Assembly: GCF_964291045.1 (NCBI RefSeq)
Contig: NZ_OZ197277.1
Coordinates: 1,178,001-1,242,000, forward strand
Length of the DNA: 64,000 nt
Reading direction: 5' to 3'
Source: PALSA-1444 sp964291045
Lineage (GTDB): Bacteria > Chlamydiota > Chlamydiia > Chlamydiales > Rhabdochlamydiaceae
Shown here: positions 52,933 through 62,151 of the stretch, one piece after another
Position numbering within the stretch: the stretch's first letter is position 1
How the letters are laid out: each line of letters opens with the position of its first letter
Program-made: the position numbers and the translations under genes
Notes under the pieces: model-generated
Database searches by the model: none
What the model saw: the letters and a program-made list of their open reading frames with translations, nothing else
What the model was told of the DNA's origin: nothing

Positions 52933-53745
52933 TTAAGTTAACGCCATCTCTATCAGATCTTCTTCGCTAGCGCTCTCATAAATAGGAGAAAAGCTTTTCT
53001 CAGAAGAAGAGGCTTTTCCAATCCACGAACCTTTAGCTAAATCAGGATGGATAAACGAGAGCACTTGAAGCGGCATCTGATTTTTTTCTGCTAATAAAAC
53101 ACATCTTTGATGCAGCACCTTAGCTCCTTCTTGAATAATCAAGAGCGCCTCAGAGTAGGTTAAATGCGAGAAGAGAGAAGCCTCCCTATTTTTCTTAGGA
53201 TCTTCATTAAAAATGCCTGGCACATCTTTATAAAACTCCACTTTATCTGCCTGCAGGGCAACAGCTAAAGCCACAGCTGTTGTATCAGAGCCTCCTCTTC
53301 CAAGTGTTGTCACCTCTCCTTCATGACTTACCCCTTGAAACCCTGCTACGATCACAATTTTTTGCTGCTTTAACCCTTGCAAAATCCGCTTTGGCCGGAT
53401 CTCTATGATCTTAGCTTCTGCATGCTGAGAAGTCGTTATAACACCTGCTTGACTCCCTGTTAAGCTAATTGCCTCTTTCCCTTTAAGATCAAGTGCCATC
53501 GCAAGAAGCGACATGCTAATTCTTTCTCCAACAGAGGTGAGCATATCTTGTTCTCGTTTAGGAGGAAAAGGGTGAATTTTTTGAGCCAGCTCCAAGAGCT
53601 GATCTGTGGCGTTTGCCATCGCGCTCACAACGACCACAATTTCATCTACTTCTCTTGATCTTCTCTCAATGAGATCTGCGATGCGTAAAATATTTTCGGG
53701 AGAAGCAACAGCTGCCCCTCCAAACTTTAAAACAACCCTTTTCAT
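52933..53745 (-). CDS. lysC: Aspartate kinase, kinase domain only
   Basis: A 270-residue aspartokinase domain that makes aspartyl phosphate for Lys/DAP, Thr and Met synthesis. Motifs are 'VLKFGGAAVASPENI' (ATP-binding KFGG, with A in place of the common T), 'VVVSAMANATD', 'GERISMSLLAMAL' and 'TTLGRGGSDTTAVALAVALQ'. The usual C-terminal pair of ACT domains, which bind Lys or Thr for feedback, is missing: the protein ends shortly after the kinase fold. The start MKRVVLKFGG was chosen; longer in-frame starts lack a good ribosome-binding site. DAP supply for chlamydial peptidoglycan is a likely use. Confidence 0.9.
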   Translation of the reverse strand: MKRVVLKFGGAAVASPENILRIADLIERRSREVDEIVVVVSAMANATDQLLELAQKIHPFPPKREQDMLTSVGERISMSLLAMALDLKGKEAISLTGSQAGVITTSQHAEAKIIEIRPKRILQGLKQQKIVIVAGFQGVSHEGEVTTLGRGGSDTTAVALAVALQADKVEFYKDVPGIFNEDPKKNREASLFSHLTYSEALLIIQEGAKVLHQRCVLLAEKNQMPLQVLSFIHPDLAKGSWIGKASSSEKSFSPIYESASEEDLIEMALT

Positions 53746-53901
53746 AGATATGATGATACTCTGGCACATTTCTCCCGTCAATCTTGGAGAATGGATTGTG
53801 TAAAAGAATCAACACTCACCCTTATATTGACAAGAGATCCCAAGAAATATCTGAATGAAGCTGAAAAGAAAAAATCTTTAAAAATTTATGTAAATCACAC
53901 C

Positions 53902-56900
53902 TTATTTTTTTAACGGTGAATCTAGAGGCTGATGAGAATGCAGCGCCTCTTTTAAAGCATGAAACAATTTCACAGCCTCTTCCTTCCTATTCAGTTTACA
54001 AAGTAAAGTCATCACTAATTGATAACTTTGCTGGATTAAAGATCTCTTATCTCCTACAGTATCCCCTGCATGGCGCTGCTTAATGGCAATCATTTTTTGA
54101 GCGGCATCAAGAGCCTCTTGAGTTCTTTCTAACTTTACTAAGAGTGTGATAACTAATTGATAACTCTCAAGTAGGAGGTAGCGGCTCTCTTCTAAACTCT
54201 CTTCCCGCCTTTTTAATAACGCCTGTGCTTTAATAAGAGCCTCTTCATCTCTTCCTAATATTTGTAGTAATTCAATCACATTCTTAGAGGCGTATCCTGC
54301 AGATATCTCATGATCACTCACCCCTAAAATTCTATTTTGAGTCATTAACATGTCTGAGGAAAGCGTAAGGGCCTCTTCATATTTCTTCAGTTTTTTTAAA
54401 ATATTTATGACATTTTCATAATCTCTAAGAATGCCATCTACATCTCCTAGGGCAGCTTTTTTCCTATGAAGCACCTCTCTTGCTAAAGAGAGAGCTTCTT
54501 CATGTTCATTCATTGTTCCTAAAATAAAGGCTAAGGTTTCACAGCTCTCTACTGTATATTCAGAGGATACCCCGCAAAGTTTTTCTCTGATGGCTAAAGA
54601 CTCTCTTGCTAGCTCCTCATCAGATTCAATACAGCTTCTTAAATGATACAGTTCTGCTTTCAGTAAGGAAAATGGTTGATCTGAGAGATCTTTAATTAAA
54701 GTAATACCTTGGTCAATATACCAAAGCGCATTTTCCTCTTTCTCCTCATAATAAGCTATCCATCCTAGATGGCTCAGGAGTTGAACCGTCTCTTTTAAAG
54801 GGATAAGGGGCCCCATGTCTATGAAAAGAGCTAGCATATGCACCTGATAGATCTCCCTTAACCGGTCATCAATCTCTCCTTCAACAATGTGATAAGGTCT
54901 TCTGAGTTCTGTGATTTCTTGATCAAGCGATGTAATCACGTCTTGGATGATCTCTTTTTTGTCTTCTTCTCTTAGCTCATGCGCGATCACTTTTTGCACA
55001 AGAGCGTGAATATGATAATATTTTTTTACCCCTCTTGTCTCCTGAAGAAAGGCATAATTTTTTAAAAGTTTAAGCCCGGAAGCGATAGACACAGGGTCTT
55101 CTTCTGGATAACGTCTTTGAATAAAGGTGCATAAAAGATCAAAAGGAATATCTTCTTCCCCAAGGAGTGCAATAAAATGCATGATCTTTAAAGAGAGTTC
55201 TCCATTTTTCTTCTGTTTGATCGCCTCTAATGACACTTGCCAGGTGATAAAAACAGATTGCTCACCTGCAGGAAGAGAGATGGCATCAAGATCAGGAAGC
55301 TTTAAGCTGCGGCTTTTAAACCTTTTACTATATTCTTCTATGGAAAGATCTTCCTCTTGCAAATACCTAACGATGTGTGAGAGTGCAAGAGGGTGGTATC
55401 CCACTTCTTTAGCAAGACAGCTAGCACTTTCTTGTTCTACCTTATTCACCTGTTTTTTCTGAATCAAATAGCAAAGCGCCTCCTCTTCTGAAAATTCTGT
55501 TAAAGAAATATCATGAAATCCATTAACTTTAGCTTCTTCTCCTATCCTTGTAGTGATTAAAATGTGACACTGCATAGAGTTTGGTAAATAGTCATCTATC
55601 TCTTGAAAAAATAAAGAGTCATCAAGTCCATCGATCACAATTAATCCAGGAAGCGTCATTTTCTTAAGGGTTACTTTAAGCTCAGTTAACGTTTCTTCAT
55701 GATCCTCTTTTTTTAAGCCAAGTAAAAGAGCTAGCTCAAGGAGCCCTAATTTAATGGATCTTGGCCCTGTGACTTTAATGAGATGGAGGAAAAGATACTC
55801 TTTAAGCTCTAGAGCATATTTGAAACTTAAAGTGCTTTTTCCCATTCCTCCAAGCCCTGAAATAGAGACTCTAGAAGAAGCTAGAAAAGCTGTTTTTAAC
55901 TCCTCAAGCTCTTTAACTCTTCCAACAAAAATGTGATCTCTTACAGGGATATTACTGAGACAAGAGGGGGGCTTGATTAAACCGTCTTCTAACGCTTTTG
56001 AGGTACTCTGAAGAAAAAAATCATACTTCCACGGCTTAAGAAGAGGTTTTGATGACCTTGAAATGCCAAGAGAAGTTTTATGAACATCAAATGCTTTAAC
56101 CTCTGAAAATAACTGCTCTATTTGTTGATTAGACTCACTTTTATGATCTTCTCCTAGAAAAGAAATTTCCTTGATCCTTCCCCGAGAGATCTCCTCAGAT
56201 ATTTCTCTTTTTTCCCCTTGTCCTAGATGCTGATAAAGTAGCCTCAAGAGAAGCCGCTCTTCACGGGTCAGTTTATCTTTTTTAACCGTTAAATGCGTTA
56301 GCTTGAGAACAAGGGTGCGGTAATTGGTTTGTTTTCCTTTAAAATAAGGATTTTCTTGATAGATGAGTTCATCAAATTGATCTACAAGAGAGTTGATAAA
56401 AGAAGGGGCTATAACCTTTCCATAAGTCGTATCATCATAGAGATCTTTGCTAGAGTTTTTCCGTCTTAAGATGAGAGGGCTTAAAACCCCTGGAAAAGAG
56501 AGCGCTGCAGTAAGAACATCTGATATCACAAAATCTTCGTATTCTGCATTTTCTGAAGTGACATGCATCAGTTTCTCTTGAGTTAAGCTATAGGTAAAGA
56601 GGTGAATATGTTTATATCTCTCAGGAAATTTCTGGATTTTGTCAGCTAGCTCTTTAAATGTCATATCATGTATCTCTGACTGCTGATAGATGATTTCTTC
56701 TAACGTCTCTTGCAACGGCTTCATGTGACATAAAGCAAGAGAAGAAACCTTATTTTTTCCTGTGAATCCTTGAGAACATTCAAAGGCTTCTAGTTCTTTA
56801 AGCTCTTCATGTTGTAGCGTATGATCTACTGTAAGAAGTTCTTGAAGCGACGTGAAAGGTAAATCTCTTAATTGAGAGGATGTATATCCAAGAGAGAGAA

Positions 56901-58278
56901 GTGTGGCTATCATAGAGCCCATCCCAAGTCCTGAAAATCTCCTGATATCTTTGAGAATCTTTTTCGATTCTAGCCCTTCTATGACGCCTATAAATCCTTC
57001 CATATGCAGATAGCTTCCCTCTAAAATCATGTTAAAAGGAGCCCTTTCTAAAATGAGTGTCTCTTTCACCTTGTCTAGCCGTTTGGAAGCGGTAAAATTT
57101 TCTAAGATATTTTTACATCTTCTCATCAAGGGGGCTTTAGCGTCTTTATCCTGTAAATCAGCAAGAGGAGATCTTCCTGCTGCATCTGTTTTACTGGGAT
57201 CTATTCCTAGAGAAAGAAGGAGGAGGGTAGCATCTGGCTGTTTTCCTCTTACTGCAAAATGGAGAGCTGTTCCCCCTTTCTCAAACTCTCCTTGATGAAT
57301 ATGCGCTCCCTTATGAATCAGCGCTCTTATCGCAAATAGATCTCCTAAAAAAGCGGCGAGTTGAAGAGGTGTCCTCCCTAAGGCATCTTTAAGTTCTAAA
57401 AGGTATTTTACCGTGTCATGCTCATGATTTAAGAGATGAGTCAGCATACGGGGTTGATTGGAATGAATCGCCAAATGAAGAGGGGTTTTGAGCTCTGGAA
57501 TCCCCTCTAAGAGGCTGATCTCTTTAAACTGATTATGACTAAGTAAAAGAGCTAAGATTGAAGGGTATCCGGAGAGAATGGCAAGTGCTATCAGGGAAAT
57601 GATGTGTGTTTTAAGCTCTAACTCTTGCCCAATCATGCCATAGCTAAGAAGCCTTCGAAGGATTTCTTCATGCCCTTCATGAATGGCCCAGTGTAAAGCA
57701 GTAAGACCTAAAGCATCTTTATCTTTCATATTGATCATATCTAAATGTGTATGAAGAAGTGCTTGAAGCATCTCTTCTCTTCCATAGATGGCAATGAGAT
57801 GAAGAAGTGTTTTTCCCCTAAGTTCTTCTCTTTCTTCTAACCCTTTAATCATTATGAGATCATCTACAGGCACGTGGTGAATGAGATACGAAAAAAATGG
57901 TTTTTTCCCTTCCCGAATCGCTGTAAAGGCAATATTCATCCCTTGTAAATCATAAAGCTCAAGTAAATGAGGATAGGAGAGTTTATCCCACTCTTCAGGT
58001 TTCATTTCATGCAAAATGTGAGAAAAAAGATACGTCACTAGATGCTCTTGACTCTGAAAATTCTCTTCTTTTACCTCTTGGATCCATGCATCATCAAAGC
58101 CGCATGTTTTCATCAAAGAGCGCATGCCCTCTTTTTGAATAGAGTGTATAGCAGCACACCTTAACTCTGAATGAGGCAAGCTCTTTATTGGAGATGATGG
58201 GGTAAATGCCCCAGAAGCTTTTAGCGAGGTAGGCTCAGATGGGTTATGCTGAGGCCAAATAGAAGAAGAAGGGATCAT
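53902..58278 (-). CDS. Ankyrin / patatin-like / NB-ARC / TPR protein (1458 aa)
   Basis: A STAND (NLR-like) signalling protein. Ankyrin repeats lie at ~150-400 (GLTALHWAIHEGHEEILRRL; GRTPLQLAAFLGDLFAIRAL). A patatin-like domain spans ~413-640: 'MILEGSYLHMEGFIGVIEGL', 'RRFSGLGMGSMIATLLSLGY' and 'SDVLTAALSFPGVLSPLIL'. The nucleophile elbow GxSxG is GLGMG, so Ser is Gly452; 'LYDDTT' replaces the DG(G/A) motif, though an Asp remains. NB-ARC is at ~785-1080: P-loop GLGGMGKST (808-816), Walker B VIDGLDD, 'ILITTR', 'GYHPLAL'. TPR-like helices fill ~1150-1450. The likely role is ligand sensing and oligomerisation, but lipase activity is doubtful. Patatin-NB-ARC-TPR designs are known in fungi. Confidence 0.85.
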   Translation of the reverse strand: MIPSSSIWPQHNPSEPTSLKASGAFTPSSPIKSLPHSELRCAAIHSIQKEGMRSLMKTCGFDDAWIQEVKEENFQSQEHLVTYLFSHILHEMKPEEWDKLSYPHLLELYDLQGMNIAFTAIREGKKPFFSYLIHHVPVDDLIMIKGLEEREELRGKTLLHLIAIYGREEMLQALLHTHLDMINMKDKDALGLTALHWAIHEGHEEILRRLLSYGMIGQELELKTHIISLIALAILSGYPSILALLLSHNQFKEISLLEGIPELKTPLHLAIHSNQPRMLTHLLNHEHDTVKYLLELKDALGRTPLQLAAFLGDLFAIRALIHKGAHIHQGEFEKGGTALHFAVRGKQPDATLLLLSLGIDPSKTDAAGRSPLADLQDKDAKAPLMRRCKNILENFTASKRLDKVKETLILERAPFNMILEGSYLHMEGFIGVIEGLESKKILKDIRRFSGLGMGSMIATLLSLGYTSSQLRDLPFTSLQELLTVDHTLQHEELKELEAFECSQGFTGKNKVSSLALCHMKPLQETLEEIIYQQSEIHDMTFKELADKIQKFPERYKHIHLFTYSLTQEKLMHVTSENAEYEDFVISDVLTAALSFPGVLSPLILRRKNSSKDLYDDTTYGKVIAPSFINSLVDQFDELIYQENPYFKGKQTNYRTLVLKLTHLTVKKDKLTREERLLLRLLYQHLGQGEKREISEEISRGRIKEISFLGEDHKSESNQQIEQLFSEVKAFDVHKTSLGISRSSKPLLKPWKYDFFLQSTSKALEDGLIKPPSCLSNIPVRDHIFVGRVKELEELKTAFLASSRVSISGLGGMGKSTLSFKYALELKEYLFLHLIKVTGPRSIKLGLLELALLLGLKKEDHEETLTELKVTLKKMTLPGLIVIDGLDDSLFFQEIDDYLPNSMQCHILITTRIGEEAKVNGFHDISLTEFSEEEALCYLIQKKQVNKVEQESASCLAKEVGYHPLALSHIVRYLQEEDLSIEEYSKRFKSRSLKLPDLDAISLPAGEQSVFITWQVSLEAIKQKKNGELSLKIMHFIALLGEEDIPFDLLCTFIQRRYPEEDPVSIASGLKLLKNYAFLQETRGVKKYYHIHALVQKVIAHELREEDKKEIIQDVITSLDQEITELRRPYHIVEGEIDDRLREIYQVHMLALFIDMGPLIPLKETVQLLSHLGWIAYYEEKEENALWYIDQGITLIKDLSDQPFSLLKAELYHLRSCIESDEELARESLAIREKLCGVSSEYTVESCETLAFILGTMNEHEEALSLAREVLHRKKAALGDVDGILRDYENVINILKKLKKYEEALTLSSDMLMTQNRILGVSDHEISAGYASKNVIELLQILGRDEEALIKAQALLKRREESLEESRYLLLESYQLVITLLVKLERTQEALDAAQKMIAIKQRHAGDTVGDKRSLIQQSYQLVMTLLCKLNRKEEAVKLFHALKEALHSHQPLDSPLKK

Positions 58279-58720
58279 GAAACACCTTAAAAGAGGATTT
58301 TTTTAAGTGATATTGGAATGAAGGGCAATTTTACATCAAATAGAAAAATGTGTTTTTTGATCCAAAGGCTCTTACCCTTAATTTCTTAAGAGTTAAACAT
58401 GTTAGAAGATGAAAAAAGATATCCTTATTAACGCCTTACAAACAGTAAACTAAAACAGTCCATTTTAGGCCCTCTTTCTATTAAAGCTAACGCTCTCTCT
58501 TTTGTATTCACTTTCTTGGATATTTTAAAATAGCTGAAGAATCTATCTAGGAATAGAGGAGTTAAGATTAATTTGTCATTCTTACTATTTCCTAACCACC
58601 ACGCAACTAAAAAACTGCCATATTTTTTAATTTATGCACCCTTTTTAAAACCAATCTGTTAAGCTTTAGTAAGTAAACTGTCATTTTCATGCATATTAAT
58701 CCCTATTAGGAATCTATACT
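58279..58720. other. Intergenic region, divergent promoters expected
   Basis: About 440 AT-rich bases lie between two divergent genes. No ORF, RNA gene or repeat was recognised. AGGAAT before 58721 is a plausible ribosome-binding site; promoter boxes were not assigned. Confidence 0.5.
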
Positions 58721-59377
58721 ATGTCTACATCTCTTATTCTCTCTTCAGCAACTACTACATTATACTACTTCAATCAACTGAAATACTCCGAAACGCTTTT
58801 TGATGCATGCTTTCTGCAAACTCCAAGCGTAGCTGATGCTGATGAGGATGAATTACTTAACCAAGAGATTGAAATCGTATCTCATGTATTAAACCCTCAA
58901 GAAATATTTCATACTCTGCAGATGAAAGAAATCTTAAAAGTGAGTACACTCAGCAAAATCCTCATCCCCACCTTGATAGGAGCCTTAGGAACTTATCTTA
59001 AACTCTACTCTCCGCAAAGATCGTATGTCTTTAACGGTATCATAGGACTTATTACAGCGTATACCCTCTTTAATATCCGCTTAACTCTCATCAAATGCGC
59101 TCTCATGTGGAATTTTTACCACTTACGCCAATCTCTTTATCATTTAAATCAATCTTCTCCTCAATTACAAGAAGATATTCAAAATCCACAAGCCGCATTT
59201 GCGACCCCCCTGCCCTATATTTTCGCTAACATTGCCTTCAATCACCCTATTTTTGTCACTGCATTAATTGACTCAGCGCTTAATGATGCCAAAGATACCC
59301 TCTCTTTTTCTGCGGAAATTTACAATCAAGAGCAGCTTCTGATTTCTGAAGAGGATCCAATCAAAGAGATTGAGTAA
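58721..59377 (+). CDS. Inc-like protein with two adjacent hydrophobic helices, unknown
   Basis: A 218-residue protein of no recognised family. Two hydrophobic segments lie close together at about 78-97 (LSKILIPTLIGALGTYLKLY) and 102-124 (FNGIIGLITAYTLFNIRLTL) with a short loop, the bilobed layout of chlamydial Inc proteins. The N-terminus is acidic (DADEDELLNQEIEI) and the C-terminus ends in Glu-rich EEDPIKEIE. No signal peptide is seen. It is upstream of lptD but separated from it by 150 bases, so co-transcription is uncertain. Confidence 0.7.
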   Translation: MSTSLILSSATTTLYYFNQLKYSETLFDACFLQTPSVADADEDELLNQEIEIVSHVLNPQEIFHTLQMKEILKVSTLSKILIPTLIGALGTYLKLYSPQRSYVFNGIIGLITAYTLFNIRLTLIKCALMWNFYHLRQSLYHLNQSSPQLQEDIQNPQAAFATPLPYIFANIAFNHPIFVTALIDSALNDAKDTLSFSAEIYNQEQLLISEEDPIKEIE

Positions 59378-59527
59378 TTTCTGAACTCTTGATTTTAGCC
59401 TTGCCTCATGAGAACCTCTTAATCTCTTTGGGCAAGGTCGCATTTTAGCTCTCTTGCCTTGTTAAAAGAGTTGAAATCACAGCTATTTTTCTCTATTTGA
59501 ATAGACCTCTTCGGTATACTACTTCCT

Positions 59528-61609
59528 ATGTTAACCCCCTGTTATCTTAAAACTGCCCTAACTTCCCTCACTCTTCTTCTTTTTTATACAGGAAAAGTTT
59601 ATGGAGAAGAGTTTGAAGTTAAACTCAAAAACCCCGTCTTTTCTAAAGGAACACTCTCTTCCACAGAAGGGGGTATTATTACGGGGCCTCATCTTCGCAT
59701 TCAAGCTGAGGAAATGGCGTATATCGATAAAACAGCTGATGGCCTTCATATTAAGCAAGTCAAAGCTAAAGGAAATCTTCTCTTAGAATATAAGGGGAAG
59801 TTCTTTACAGGTAGTGATCTAGATTACGATTTAATCCATCAGACAGGAATTTTAAAAGATGCAAGAACATCTACAGATTACTGGTTTGTAGGAGGCGACA
59901 CCTTAGAGATTCAAGAAGATGGAAGCTTTTGGATGTCGGAGGCTTATTTAACAACAGCTGAGAGTGAAGATCCTTGGTGGAAGCTCTATTCTTCTCACAT
60001 TAACTTAAAAGACAGCTATCTTCTTTCAGCAAAAAATATGGGCTTAAGATTTTTTGACTTTCCTCTTTTGTGGCTCCCCTACTTTAAACTTAATCTCAAA
60101 TTTTTAAAAGACTCTCCGATTCGGTATAAATTTGTGTGGGATGAAGTGTTAAAACAAAAGCTATCTATTCGGTATGAGCTGTATTCCACAGAGACATTTG
60201 CGCTATTTGGACGGCTAGATTATAGAGCTCAAAAAGGGCCAGGCATTGCCATTGAGACAAGTTACCGCTCACCTTCATCCACAACTGTTTTCCAAACAAA
60301 AAATTATGCCGCGCATGATAAAGTTGTCCCTGATGAAATCAGTAACAAAAGGTACCGCTTTCAAGGACTCTTAACCTCATCTTTTCAAGAGGGTCATACT
60401 CATATGCATATCAGCTATGATAAACTCAGTGACGATAAGATGCCTCAAGACTTTAAGGAAGAAGAGTTTGAGCTTGGAAACCAAAAAAGAACGCTTGCCT
60501 TTATCTCTCATGTAACAAAAAGGAACTCTTCTAGACTCACTTTAGAACCGAAAATCAACTATTTTCAAAGTATTAATCAAAAGCTTCCCCTCTTTGTCAC
60601 CCATCAAAAATCTGCTCCTCTTGGCAAAACGGGGATCATCGCTCAAAATAGTGCCTCTATGGGCTATTTAAGCTACACCTATGCAGGGGGGCTCTCTTCT
60701 TGGATTCAAGACTTTGAATCTGCAAGAGTTGAAAATAAAACAACGCTCTACCGTCCCTTTCACACAGGCCCTTTTTCTTTAACACCTTGGATGAATATAA
60801 GCGGCCTTTATTACAGTAAGCCTCATCAAACAAAGCTCATCACCTCTTATGGGTTTAAACTTAAAACGGCTCTTTATAAAAGATTTCAATCCTTTACCCA
60901 TCAACAAGCCCCTTACATTGAGCTCTATAACATCACACCACTATCCTCTACACACACTCCAAACCCGGTTTTTTCTCTTCAAGATGGGATTGTAAAACAG
61001 ACGGTGATGAAGCCAGGGATGACTCATGCGTTTTACCCTCAGCAAAAAACGGCTCTTCCCTTCACTACTTTTCATCTTTACACCTATCTCTTTATAGGAA
61101 AAACTCCCTTTACATCAAGAGCTCCTAAAGTTTACCTCTCAGCTCTTTGTGAATACCCGTCTTGGAGAGGCTCAATGGATTTCATCTATAATAGAGAACA
61201 GCAAGTGATTGACCGCATCAATACAAGATCTGCTTGGACAGTAAGTAGAAATGTCGCCTTTTCTTTAGAGCTTAGACACCGTAGCCGTTTTGATTGGCGT
61301 AAATGTGATCAACATAACTTTTCTCTTGATGTCAAAAGAGATGGTGATGAGCTCCTTAGCTCCCCTCTTTCTGACAGGAGAAATACCCTCCTCTCGCAAT
61401 TTCACATCAAACTCTCACCTTTATGGTCATGTCATTTGGAGTCTCATCATGGATGGGGGAGAGTCACAGAAAAAAACTACAATGCGTATGAGATTAAAGT
61501 GATCACTCTTCTTAGCGGTAAATGGCAAATGGAGATGGGATATAGATACTCTCCTTCCACAAAAGAGTGGACATTTCCTTCCATTAAGCTCATGGATATG
61601 AAGTTCTAA
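59528..61609 (+). CDS. lptD: LPS-assembly protein LptD
   Basis: A 693-residue outer-membrane protein that inserts lipopolysaccharide into the outer leaflet with LptE. A signal peptide covers ~1-26 (ALTSLTLLLFYTGKVYG). Residues ~40-150 form an OstA/LptA-like beta-jellyroll (IQAEEMAYIDKTADGLHIKQ, VKAKGNLLLEYKGKFFTG), and the rest is a beta-barrel with alternating strands, including 'FDFPLLWLPYFKL', a typical LptD motif. It ends in 'WTFPSIKLMDMKF' with the terminal Phe usual for barrels. Conserved Cys for the disulfides in E. coli LptD are not obvious. Length is shorter than E. coli (about 780) but normal for small LptD proteins. Confidence 0.87.
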   Translation: MLTPCYLKTALTSLTLLLFYTGKVYGEEFEVKLKNPVFSKGTLSSTEGGIITGPHLRIQAEEMAYIDKTADGLHIKQVKAKGNLLLEYKGKFFTGSDLDYDLIHQTGILKDARTSTDYWFVGGDTLEIQEDGSFWMSEAYLTTAESEDPWWKLYSSHINLKDSYLLSAKNMGLRFFDFPLLWLPYFKLNLKFLKDSPIRYKFVWDEVLKQKLSIRYELYSTETFALFGRLDYRAQKGPGIAIETSYRSPSSTTVFQTKNYAAHDKVVPDEISNKRYRFQGLLTSSFQEGHTHMHISYDKLSDDKMPQDFKEEEFELGNQKRTLAFISHVTKRNSSRLTLEPKINYFQSINQKLPLFVTHQKSAPLGKTGIIAQNSASMGYLSYTYAGGLSSWIQDFESARVENKTTLYRPFHTGPFSLTPWMNISGLYYSKPHQTKLITSYGFKLKTALYKRFQSFTHQQAPYIELYNITPLSSTHTPNPVFSLQDGIVKQTVMKPGMTHAFYPQQKTALPFTTFHLYTYLFIGKTPFTSRAPKVYLSALCEYPSWRGSMDFIYNREQQVIDRINTRSAWTVSRNVAFSLELRHRSRFDWRKCDQHNFSLDVKRDGDELLSSPLSDRRNTLLSQFHIKLSPLWSCHLESHHGWGRVTEKNYNAYEIKVITLLSGKWQMEMGYRYSPSTKEWTFPSIKLMDMKF

Positions 61610-61686
61610 AAGCCTATACTTCAGCTCGGCTTGAGTTAAAAGTCAGAATCCTCTTCCTCTTAAATGGTATTTTTTAACAAATAAGA

Positions 61687-62133
61687 GGAACTATTCAGAT
61701 ACCCCGCACTTATTCCCTGATAAATTTTTTATTTCCTTTTACAAAAATAGTCAGTAACCTGGGAATATGTTGATAAAGTCAGAAAACTTTACACTAGATT
61801 TTAATGAAAAGCTTTTAAAAACTCTTTCTAAACGGGCACCGCTGTATGTTTGCCATTTAATAGGACAGTGACTCACTGCAAATTAACAACAAGATATCCT
61901 CATTCAACAATTAGGAGCCAAAGTCCAAGATTGAGAAGCTAGATTGTGCAAAAGCTCTAATAGTCATAAACTGCTCAGTAGTATGGGAATAGTTTGGAGG
62001 CTGTCATAGAAGCTATCCAAGAAGATCCCTATCACCTCATATGTCCTACGAGACAGTTTCTTTGATTTTTAGAAGTTAGATTACTCTCTTATACACATGT
62101 GTGTATAAGAGAGGCAGACATCTAAATCGTTAC
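61687..62133 (+). mobile_element. Internally deleted IS66 derivative, copy 3
   Basis: About 450 bases. The left end GGAACTATTCAGATACCCC (61687-61705) and the following GATAAATTTTTTATTTCC match the start of copy 2. Its first ~200 bases follow the transposase N-terminus with many changes (a stop replaces the coiled coil), then it jumps to the last ~120 bases of the element (GAAGATCCCTATCACCT) and the TATACACA hairpin. It ends near CGTTAC at 62133. The middle is missing, so it is a non-autonomous, MITE-like remnant. Confidence 0.75.
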
Positions 62134-62151
62134 AAAAAATTAAGGATTATT

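Noticed and set aside
53902..58278. Active patatin phospholipase
   Set aside because: The GxSxG Ser is replaced by Gly and the oxyanion loop is changed, so the protein was annotated as patatin-like without assuming activity.
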